DNA of 24,737 bases from Cudoniella acicularis (taxonomy: Eukaryota; Ascomycota; Leotiomycetes; Helotiales; Helotiaceae), in contig JAAMPI010000834.1 of NCBI GenBank assembly GCA_013054445.1, positions 1-24,737 of the forward strand, read 5' to 3'. The position numbers and the translations under genes were made by a program. Positions 10,020 to 17,869 of the stretch are shown here, one piece after another. The notes under the pieces were generated by a model. The model saw nothing but the letters and a program-made list of their open reading frames with translations. It was not told where the DNA came from and ran no database searches. The first letter of the stretch is position 1, and each line of letters starts with the position of its first letter.

Positions 10020-10949
10020 TCGCCACTCAATAAACTCCCCCCTGAGACCCTTATTTATATCGCTGATCTCTTGTCTTACGACAGTATCATGACCTTTCGC
10101 CTTTCCTGCTGGTTCATCTATTGTCTTCTAAGGAGTCCGAGTATCAAGGCTTCAGATAAACACCAACCAAATACACGATTCAGACTTTTGTCTCTCCTGG
10201 AACGCGATATTCCCGGTTACATTCCCTGCTATTATTGCAATAAGCTCCATGCCATTGATAAGCTCGTCAGCGTATCTACTTGAGCCGACAACCCTCAAGC
10301 GAATTTCATCCATGGCTGCCCTGTTGGAAAGCAGACGACTATATAACGTTTATGTTCATTCACCGCAACTTCTCATTTACCATCTTGCAGATGAGAATGA
10401 AATTGCATCGTCTTGGTGTTGACAACTCAGAGCTACTGAAGTTGTTATTAAAGAATACGACACCTCGTCCTCGAGACGGGTATATCGAGCAATATCTGTC
10501 CTCTGCTCTAGTTACGGAGGAATCTTTTCTCTTTCAGGCGCGGCGAATCTTTGTAATTCCGCAGTCTCAGAATCGGATGATCCCATGGGATTTATGTATT
10601 CCTATTTGTTCTCATTTTACCTTTATGTCTTTTCAAAAACGTCAAGTATACACAGATCGAGTCATTATTGCTTTTAAGACAGAGGGTAGCTGGGTCGGAA
10701 GATTAATGCGCTGTTACTACGGTAAAACTGAGTTTTGTATTGAATTCCAGTCTGTCTCTGAACAAGAGAAATGTAATGACTGTCACAAAATGGTTAGATC
10801 TTGGTCGGGGTGTGTCACCCCTTGAGCAGGAATGGCAATCTCATAGAGCGGCGAGAGGGCGCAGTTGTGGTCTCTCGATGAATTCAAGTCCGGGTCTATC
10901 TGCGCTGCATTCGGTGGAGAAACACGCATGGAGGTTGAGGACTTATTAA
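10020..10949 (+). pseudogene. Broken fungal F-box-type protein gene
   Basis: An F-box-like segment starts at 10035: K-L-P-P-E-T-L-I-Y-I-A-D-L-L, then F-R-L-S-C-W-F-I-Y-C-L-L. The same frame continues with L-L-S-L-L-E-R-D-I-P-G-Y-I-P and a CYYC pair at 10227-10238, then K-L-H-A-I-D, and stops at TGA 10281-10283. A second frame (about 10280-10770) carries I-H-R-N-F-S-F-T-I and the C-terminal R-C-Y-Y-G-K-T-E-F. Here the fourth position of an expected CxxC is Gly (10721-10723). A third frame (about 10770-10949) gives T-K-W-L-D-L-G-R-G. This order (F-box, Cys pair, second Cys pair, TKWxDLG) is that of a large fungal family annotated as F-box proteins, presumed substrate adaptors of SCF ubiquitin ligases. 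At least two frame changes and a lost cysteine make it non-functional. The 5' end is unclear; a stop lies at 10017-10019. Confidence 0.75.
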
Positions 10950-11484
10950 ATTCAAAGGATAGGGAGGCACTTTTCAAACTAAGTCCGTATAGTTGGCCTT
11001 ACGGCGCGTAGTTGCTAATTGATTTTTTAATTTAAGGGTTCAGGAGTCGTCTTTTCTACTGTTATGTAGTGCCTGCACTTGGAGAGCCCTCAGTTGCTTC
11101 GCACCTTCTCAATTTAAGGCTTTAAGGGTAGTTTACTCAATTCTTCGTGCTTGCTCTCAGAGGTCGCTGGACTAATTCGCACCTTCTAAATTTAGGGGCA
11201 TCGGAGACGAGGGCAGTTTCCTAAACTGTTTGTATCTGCAAAAAAAGGGCGCTTGAATACCTTGCGCTTTCTATATTTATCTGGTGAGCAGTTTCCTCTC
11301 CTACTAGTGCCTGCGCCTATATATATAGGTGCATTTCTTGCTCAACCTTTCTTCTTCTCTTCAACACAACACAACAAATATCTGGCTTTGAAACTGTAGG
11401 AGTTATTTTTGCATCCGACGTCTTTATTCACGTGCTTCTGCAATTTTGGGCCTTCTTTTTTCCACAAGGAGTCGCTGCTATTAG
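10950..11484. other. Intergenic region with short diverged repeats
   Basis: No gene recognised. It contains the repeat described separately at 11100-11300 and a perfect 14-bp palindrome CCTATATATATAGG at 11313-11326. The sequence after the palindrome (pyrimidine-rich, then CAACACAACACAAC) looks like a fungal promoter and leader, perhaps of whatever once preceded the membrane-protein remnant. Confidence 0.45.
11100..11300 (+). repeat. Diverged tandem repeat, about 80-bp period, three units
   Basis: CGCACCTTCTCAATTTA at 11100, CGCACCTTCTAAATTTA at 11178 and the weaker GCGCTTTCTATATTTA at 11264 begin successive units. AGTTT or AGTTTCCT recurs later in each. The spacings are 78 and about 86 bp. 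The units are too diverged to define exactly by eye. Confidence 0.5.
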
Positions 11485-12233
11485 GCTCCACCCCCGGCTC
11501 CTCGCATTGAAGCTGTATTTCCCGAAAGAATTACCGCAAAAATTGACCCTGACGATCTCCTGCTCATACTGGGCGCTGCAAGCTCTACGATTCCGGGTGA
11601 AGATCCAGTACACGCCATTTGTGAAGGAACAATCAGAAGACGAAAGCGAGATGCTGAGCCTCAAAGCTGAATTCGCACGATACGCTGTCCTCAAAAGTCG
11701 GGATTTGACTCGCAATAAGACAATGGGAGGACTGATGGAAGAACTATCCCGAAAATTTACATTGAGCCTGTTCAGTAACAGCAGGACTTGGTAAAGCTGT
11801 TGTGCTCCCAATAATTGCTATGAGTATCCCCTCATTTGAATGTTGTAGGTCAAACATTACGCACAACGCCACGGCCCGTACCAGAACACAGATTAACATC
11901 TACGCATACAACGCCCAGAATCTCCTAATTGCGTACGGAATCGCCTTCCTCGCTTGCACAGGCAGTGTTCTTGTTGGCCTCCGTGCATTTCACACAAATA
12001 GCATCAGCCACAGCCATTGCTTTTCCGGTATTTTATCAACGGCTCGAAACTCGACCTTGGACGTGCTGACAATGGGACAATCGCTTGGAGCTCAACCTCT
12101 GAACAAGGAACTGGCGAACATTGAATTGATGTTCGGGGTTGTGGATGGAAAAGGAGAAGACGGCTTCTCGAGGTTGGGTTTTGGTGTTGAGGGGCAGGAA
12201 AGGTCGCTTAAAAAGGGGGACTTTTACTGCTGA
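11485..12233 (+). pseudogene. C-terminal remnant of a fungal multi-pass membrane protein
   Basis: An open stretch from 11485 reads P-E-R-I-T-A-K-I-D-P-D-D-L-L-L-I-L-G and R-D-A-E-P, ending at TGA 11668-11670. The homologous sequence continues one frame away from about 11660 with L-K-A-E-F-A-R-Y-A-V-L-K-S-R-D-L and M-E-E-L-S-R-K-F-T-L-S-L-F-S-N. An intron follows (11791-11848, GTAAAG to GTAG) that still joins in phase, making Trp-Ser-Asn-Ile-Thr. The last exon encodes Y-N-A-Q-N-L-L-I-A-Y-G-I, a membrane helix (about 11930-11990), then L-S-T-A-R-N-S-T-L-D and M-G-Q-S-L-G-A-Q-P-L-N, ending at 12231-12233. This arrangement is the C-terminus of a widespread, uncharacterised fungal membrane family, sometimes labelled formylmethionine deformylase-like. 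The N-terminal membrane segments are absent and one frameshift is present. Confidence 0.65.
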
Positions 12234-12882
12234 TGGTATCTGGAAATCAATGACATCAGGAAACGTGAGGCTGTTGGCTTTTATAGAAAATGTGAGGTCC
12301 ATATGGCAGCAAAACATCCACCGACCAGGGTGGCAAAATGATCTGACCAAAATAATTGAATTTTCGTTGCATCACGTGACTAGCGTGACACTATCTTGCT
12401 TCTTGGGTTGAGCCCCAGCCTCATCCGAGAGCCCCGCAGTTTGCCTCTGGGGCCTGGAAGAACAGCATGACTCAACACTGCGCAATGACAGAATGCAAAG
12501 CTCCGCAAACGTCCATAGAGTCCCGTAGAACGCAGAGCACAATGAAATCGCTACGAAACACCAAATCATGGCGAGGTTGGTGGGATGTTCATGATGCACG
12601 ACGATTAAAAAGCTGTTGATGGCGGGGTTTTGGGCATCAGTGGTGGGGAAAAATCAGTCCATCACCTAGGCGACGTCATTGGGCAGAAGCTGGTGCAGAG
12701 AAGAGCAACACACACAATGGTGCATCAACTTTGGCAAAAGGCTCGTGGATGCAAAGAAGGCAGATTGTAGCAGTAGAGTAATTGTCGTAACCTCATGACT
12801 GAATTGATCATCGTGCGAGGCTCTGCAGTAGTTTCCAGCGTGCGCATGAAGGTCGGAGAGTGCTCTGGTGGTGCCTAGCCGA
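12234..12882. other. Intergenic region upstream of Hsp70
   Basis: No gene recognised; short open frames on both strands lack motifs. A CACGTGA motif occurs near 12374. Confidence 0.5.
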
Positions 12883-12961
12883 TTCTCGAAGTTACCATGG
12901 CCTTCCTTCGCTAAGGCTTTTTTTTGTTGTGTGGAAGTCCAAGGAACTTCTTCGAACTTTC
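12883..12961 (+). promoter_or_regulatory. Candidate heat-shock elements of the Hsp70 promoter
   Basis: TTCTCGAA at 12883-12890 is a perfect TTCnnGAA pair. At 12944-12961 the sequence GAActTCTtcGAActTTC has four modules spaced exactly 5 bp, three of them matching the alternating GAA/TTC pattern. They lie about 170-245 bp upstream of the Hsp70 ATG, where heat-shock factor sites are expected. Confidence 0.5.
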
Positions 12962-13129
12962 AGTGCGTCGCTATTAAAGCTTCTCCCACATTCGCCCTTT
13001 CTCCTTCTCAAGACATTCTCAATCCATCTCACACCGCAATCTCTTGCAGTCTTCGATTCATCACAGAAGCACAAGACCGCTACGATCTCTTAATATTACA
13101 ACACACTTCTATACACACATTAATTCATC

Positions 13130-15145
13130 ATGGCTCCAGCCATTGGTAAGTACTCTGCTCGTCCAGCCGCCGACGAAGCTTTTGCTGATAGCCTCGCCAT
13201 AGGTATCGATTTGGGAACTACCTACTCCTGCGTAGGTATCTTCAGAGATGACAGAATCGAAATTATTGCCAACGATCAAGGCAACCGAACCACACCCTCC
13301 TTCGTTGCCTTCACCGACACTGAGCGTCTGATTGGAGATGCCGCAAAGAACCAAGTCGCCATGAACCCACACAACACCGTCTTCGATGCGAAGCGTTTGA
13401 TCGGTCGAAAGTTTGCAGATGCCGAGGTTCAGGCAGATATGAAGCATTTCCCCTTTACCGTCATCGACCGTGCCGGCAAGCCTGTCGTCGAGGTCGAGTT
13501 CAAGGGAGAGAAGAAACAATTCACACCCGAGGAAATCTCCTCCATGATCTTGGTCAAGATGCGGGAAACTGCTGAGGCCTACCTTGGTGGAACCGTCAAC
13601 AATGCCGTCGTCACAGTCCCAGCCTACTTCACCGATTCACAACGTCAAGCCACCAAGGATGCTGGTCTGATTGCTGGTCTCAACGTTCTTCGTATCATCA
13701 ACGAGCCTACCGCAGCTGCTATTGCTTACGGTCTGGACAAGAAGGTTGAGGGCGAGCGAAACGTTCTCATCTTCGATCTTGGTGGAGGAACTTTCGATGT
13801 TTCTCTCTTGACAATTGAGGAGGGTATCTTCGAGGTCAAGTCTACCGCCGGTGATACCCATTTGGGTGGTGAGGATTTCGACAACAGACTCGTCAACCAC
13901 TTCGTAAACGAGTTCAAACGAAAACACAAAAAAGATCTCTCTTCCAACGCCCGTGCTCTTCGTCGTCTCCGAACTGCTTGCGAGCGAGCCAAGAGAACTC
14001 TTTCCTCATCCGCACAAACCTCCATTGAGATTGACTCACTCTTTGAGGGTATCGATTTCTACACTTCAATCACCCGCGCCCGTTTCGAGGAACTTTGCCA
14101 GGACCTTTTCCGATCAACCACCACTCCAGTTGACCGCGTCCTCGCTGACGCTAAGATCGATAAATCCAAGGTCCACGAGATCGTCCTTGTCGGTGGCTCC
14201 ACTCGTATCCCAAGAATCCAGAAGCTCATTACCGATTACTTCAACGGTAAGGAGCCCAACAAGTCCATCAACCCTGATGAGGCTGTTGCATACGGTGCTG
14301 CCGTCCAGGCTGCCATTCTCTCTGGCGACACTTCCTCCAAGTCCACAAACGAAATCCTTCTTCTCGATGTCGCCCCATTGTCCCTTGGTATCGAGACTGC
14401 TGGTGGTCAAATGACCAAGCTCATTCCCCGAAACACCACCATCCCAACCAAGAAGTCTGAGGTTTTCTCGACCTTCTCAGACAACCAGCCTGGTGTCCTC
14501 ATTCAAGTCTTTGAAGGTGAACGTCAACGCACCAAGGACAACAACCTTATGGGCAAGTTCGAGCTCACTGGCATCCCACCTGCGCCCCGTGGTGTTCCTC
14601 AAATTGAGGTTACCTTCGATATAGACGCCAACGGTATCATGAACGTCTCCGCTCTCGAGAAGGGCACCGGAAAGTCCAACAAGATTGTCATCACCAACGA
14701 CAAGGGACGTCTGTCGAAGGAAGATATCGAGCGCATGTTGGCCGAGGCCGAGAAGTACAAGGAGGAGGATGAGCTTGAGGCTGGCCGTATTGCCGCCAAG
14801 AACGGTCTCGAGTCGTACGCATACTCGCTCAAGAACACCCTCTCCGACTCGAAGGTCGATGAGAAGCTCGAGGCCGCCGACAAGGAGAAGTTGAAGGCCG
14901 AGATCGACAAGACCGTGGCTTGGTTGGATGAGTCGCAACAAGCCACCAAGGAGGAGTATGAGGATCACCAGAAGGAATTGGAAGCCGTGGCAAATCCTAT
15001 AATGATGAAATTTTATGGAGCTTCTGGTGAGGGTGCTGGCGGCATGCCTGGAGGAATGCCTGGTGGACCTGGTGGTTTCCCTGGTGGTGCAGGTGGCGCT
15101 GGCCCACAACACGATGACGGACCAACTGTGGAGGAGGTCGACTAA
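13130..15145 (+). CDS. Cytosolic Hsp70 chaperone (SSA type)
   Basis: ATP-driven chaperone of cytosol and nucleus that binds unfolded polypeptides with Hsp40 and exchange-factor partners. Exons are 13130-13145 and 13203-15145, giving 652 residues. The 57-nt intron (GTAAGT, GCTGAT branch site, CATAG) interrupts Gly6 and is a stop-free multiple of three. Unspliced it would insert 19 residues into the first strand of the ATPase domain. After splicing the N-terminus is [17 protein letters not shown], the phosphate-1 loop. Other signatures are [24 protein letters not shown] and V-G-G-S-T-R-I-P. The substrate-binding domain and helical lid follow, then a GGMPGG repeat tail and the terminal E-E-V-D that docks TPR co-chaperones and marks the cytosolic type. 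It lacks a signal or transit peptide. Codon use is strongly biased to C/G-ending codons, as in highly expressed genes. Heat-shock elements lie upstream. Confidence 0.98.
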   Translation: MAPAIGKYSARPAADEAFADSLAIGIDLGTTYSCVGIFRDDRIEIIANDQGNRTTPSFVAFTDTERLIGDAAKNQVAMNPHNTVFDAKRLIGRKFADAEVQADMKHFPFTVIDRAGKPVVEVEFKGEKKQFTPEEISSMILVKMRETAEAYLGGTVNNAVVTVPAYFTDSQRQATKDAGLIAGLNVLRIINEPTAAAIAYGLDKKVEGERNVLIFDLGGGTFDVSLLTIEEGIFEVKSTAGDTHLGGEDFDNRLVNHFVNEFKRKHKKDLSSNARALRRLRTACERAKRTLSSSAQTSIEIDSLFEGIDFYTSITRARFEELCQDLFRSTTTPVDRVLADAKIDKSKVHEIVLVGGSTRIPRIQKLITDYFNGKEPNKSINPDEAVAYGAAVQAAILSGDTSSKSTNEILLLDVAPLSLGIETAGGQMTKLIPRNTTIPTKKSEVFSTFSDNQPGVLIQVFEGERQRTKDNNLMGKFELTGIPPAPRGVPQIEVTFDIDANGIMNVSALEKGTGKSNKIVITNDKGRLSKEDIERMLAEAEKYKEEDELEAGRIAAKNGLESYAYSLKNTLSDSKVDEKLEAADKEKLKAEIDKTVAWLDESQQATKEEYEDHQKELEAVANPIMMKFYGASGEGAGGMPGGMPGGPGGFPGGAGGAGPQHDDGPTVEEVD

Positions 15146-15660
15146 AATGTTTCTCACGAATCTCTTTTAGTTGGTTTCTTGCATTTTCGGCATCCTTTGA
15201 TTGGTGTCACCGGGGCTTTTCATGTTTTTTTGTGGCTAGACTTCTTGCGGTTTGCGTGCGTTTCTTTGAGTTACCATGAGACACTGGAAAAGCCGGTGTT
15301 CCTCGTCACTGCATGAGGTACAAAACATACTGCGCCTTTTAATAGGATCGCGCATAAAATAAAGTCGTAAAATAATATCTTGCTGGTCTCAAATTGTGAA
15401 GATTGTGAAATGTAATTTGGAAGATATAAAAGTGCCTGCCCGCGCCCCGTGAAGTCAAAAACGCCGTCAAGCATACTCTCGCAACTTGTTTGCTCCCAAG
15501 AATGAAGTCCAAACGCTCAAGCAGAGTGAACCCTACCCTGGCTGAAAACAGTCCAAATTTGGGAGCCTTTTCGAAGAGCGGCACCTCTAAGACCTCTTCT
15601 AGTTCCAAGACACCCTCCCACACCCAAGAAATATCAAGACAATTAGAACGGCCCGCGACG
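15146..15660. other. Hsp70 3' flank and OMP decarboxylase upstream region
   Basis: Presumed 3' UTR of Hsp70 followed by the promoter of the next gene. From ATG 15502 a Ser/Lys-rich open frame runs in phase with ATG 15661. It may be leader sequence or an N-terminal extension of about 53 residues. I see no other gene. Confidence 0.55.
15425..15432 (+). promoter_or_regulatory. TATA box of the OMP decarboxylase gene
   Basis: TATAAAAG lies 236 bp before ATG 15661 and 77 bp before ATG 15502. Transcription starting 30-60 bp downstream would include ATG 15502 as first start codon. Confidence 0.5.
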
Positions 15661-16774
15661 ATGGCGACAAAAAATGCCCACCCCATCACGCAAACCTCAT
15701 TCGCAGAGCGAGCACAAACTGCGACCCATCCCCTCTCAGCATATCTCCTCCGGCTTCATGACCCTCAAAAGGTCGAATCTCTGCCTCAGCGTCGACGTCT
15801 CAACTACCAACCAGCTCCTGCATCTCGCCAATGCCGTGGGACCCTCGATCGTTGTCTTGAAAACGCACTACGATCTCATCACGAACTGGGACTACAATCC
15901 TACGACAGGCACCGGTGCCAGACTCGCACGCATTGCGCGCCGACATGGCTTCCTCATCTTCGAGGACCGCAAGTTTGGGGATATTGGCAACACGGTGCAG
16001 CTGCAGTACACGGAGGGCACCGCGAAGATCATTGAGTGGTCGCACATCACCAACGTCAACATGATTCCTGGCAAGGCGGCTGTGGATGCGCTTGCAGATG
16101 CTGCGGTGCGCTGGAGGGAGAGGAAACGCTACGAGGTCAAGACGGATATCTCAGTTGGCACGCCGCGCCCGGAGAGCCTCGATTCAGACAATGAAGATGA
16201 AACAGTGACCCCCATGCCTGAGTACCAGAGCCTAGACGTGGAGAGAGCTGCGAATGCGGGACGAAAAGCGAGCATCGTGTCCATAACGACGGTTTCCCAG
16301 CATTTCGAGCCTGTTAACTCGCCGCGGTCTTACGATAATTTCGAGGACGAGCCGTTTGAGGGCATTGAGGAGGCGCCAATGGAGAGGGGACTGTTGATCT
16401 TGGCACAGATGTCCACCAAGGGAAACTTTATGACGAAGGAATATACTGATGCTTGTGTGGAGAGCGCGAGAGAACATCCAGATTATGTGATGGGCTTTAT
16501 TTCGCAGGAATCTCTCAATACGGAGCCAACCGACGAATTCATCAGCATGACGCCCGGCTGTCAACTACCGCCCGAGTCCGAAGACGAAGATGCGGAGATA
16601 GAAGGCGATGGCAAGGGCCAGCAATACAATACACCGAGCAAAATCGTGGGTTTGATGGGCAACGATATCGTCATTGTGGGCCGAGGGATCATTAACGCTG
16701 GTGATCCTGTGAGGGAAGCGGAACGATACAGAGGCTATGCATGGAAAGCATATGAGGAGCGGACTTCTTCCTAG
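15661..16774 (+). CDS. pyrG: Orotidine 5'-phosphate decarboxylase, frame break in N-terminus
   Basis: Last step of UMP synthesis: decarboxylates OMP in the cytosol. The conserved N-terminus from ATG 15661 ([18 protein letters not shown], then [10 protein letters not shown]) is in one frame. The rest, from [14 protein letters not shown] at 15758, is in the +1 frame, as if one extra base (CTT-C-ATG) lay near 15757. The core frame is open from ATG 15674, giving 366 residues with an unrelated first 28. Core motifs are complete: [18 protein letters not shown] with catalytic Lys (15971-15973) and Asp (15980-15982), [18 protein letters not shown] and V-G-R-G-I. An acidic insertion (about 16100-16380) is usual in Pezizomycotina. 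The family is equivalent to yeast URA3. Whether this copy is active depends on the break being real and on use of ATG 15674. Confidence 0.92.
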
Positions 16775-17131
16775 GGGCTTTGGTGTTTAGGACACTGTAC
16801 CTGCCGGGGTGTTGGGAATGAGAAGGAAAATGTACTATTGGGGGGATATGGTATGGTATGGCGAAAGGCGTAGATACCCCAAGACCTGGTATGGAGAGTT
16901 TTGCCGTTTGTTTCAGTGACTGAGCGTTTCAATAAGAGTTGACAACGGCGCACCGTCTAGACATTTCTGTTCTGGCTCTCTTTGGTTTCACGAGTCGGAT
17001 ACCCAAGGCTACCTTTTTTTTTCTCTTTAGAAAATGGCAACCCGCAAGGCACAAGTGCTGCACTGGCATTGGGCGAAGCGCCTACGTGATTTGGTTTCTT
17101 GCATCTGCATCTGCATCTACTCGATCTATTA
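16775..17131. other. 3' flank of OMP decarboxylase; small TGCATC repeat
   Basis: No gene recognised. TGCATC is repeated three times at 17099-17116, just before the first MITE. Confidence 0.55.
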
Positions 17132-17360
17132 TTTTCTGAGTGCCGGGGACAAACGAAAATCCGAATGAGTTGTTTCTAAGAAGGTAATATACCCACAGTA
17201 GGATAGTGCTTTAGACCTTTTAAGTGGTCTACAGAGCTCTCTCCCGTTAAATAGATATCCGGCATATAATTTCCAGTCAACGAAGTCGAGTTATTTTGTT
17301 ACTGTGGAATATTACAAGTTTGACTAGAATAGGAACCCTGCGAGCCCGGCACTCAGAAAA
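17132..17360. mobile_element. MITE copy 1 (229 bp, 16-bp terminal inverted repeats)
   Basis: The element starts TTTTCTGAGTGCCGGG and ends with the exact reverse complement CCCGGCACTCAGAAAA. Both ends are flanked by TA, fitting the TA target duplication of Tc1/mariner-type transposons. It has no coding capacity, so it would depend on a transposase from elsewhere. A second copy lies 268 bp downstream in the same orientation. Confidence 0.88.
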
Positions 17361-17628
17361 TACCGCATCGAGTACCAGTGCTTTGAAAAGGGTGGGGAAG
17401 GAATCATCCTCAAGGCTTCGTCGCTCAGAAATTCCTATTCAGCACATCTATCCCCGCAACACAGTACCACATGTACGTTCTCTAAGCCTCTCTCGTCTTG
17501 GTATCTCAAACAGTCATGCAACACAAGCCAAACACCCTTACGTCAAGGCATCGGCAAACGCCGTGCTACTTGGTTTTCTTGTGGGCTTCGTAGAATCGCT
17601 TGTTGGTGTAGAAGTACTCGGTTCGGTA
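17361..17628. other. Spacer between the two MITEs
   Basis: Unique sequence. On the minus strand its first bases read T-E-Y-F-Y-T-N-K-R-F-Y-E-A-H-K-K-T-K followed by TAG (about 17621-17565). This resembles the lysine-rich end of a protein, cut off by MITE copy 2. The match is too short to name. Confidence 0.35.
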
Positions 17629-17854
17629 TTTTCTGAGTGCCGGGGACAGACGAAAATTCGAATGAGCTGTTAAAAAAGAAGGTAANATACCTACAGTAGG
17701 AGAGTGATTTTTGAGTAGTCTTTAGAGCTCTCTGTTTAAATCAATATCCAGTACCGGTTTACAATTTCCAGTCAACGAAGCTGAGTTATTCTATTACTGT
17801 GAAATATTATAAATTTACCTAGATAGGAACCCGGCGAGCCTGGCACTCAGAAAA
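17629..17854. mobile_element. MITE copy 2 (226 bp)
   Basis: Aligns to copy 1 along its whole length with scattered substitutions and small indels. Shared blocks include CAGTAGGA, AATTTCCAGTCAACGAAG and AGGAACCC. The left end is TTTTCTGAGTGCCGGG preceded by TA; the right end CCTGGCACTCAGAAAA has one mismatch, and TT follows instead of TA. One unresolved base (N) is at 17686. It ends 15 bp from the stop of the 2EXR pseudogene. Confidence 0.88.
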
Positions 17855-17869
17855 TTCCAAGAAAGTTAT

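Noticed and set aside
14477..15157. 226-codon minus-strand open frame opposite Hsp70
   Set aside because: Leu/Val-rich antisense shadow of a codon-biased gene; no motifs and no promoter signs.
17686..17686. Ambiguous base N
   Set aside because: An assembly uncertainty rather than biology, though it warns that other one-base anomalies may be errors.
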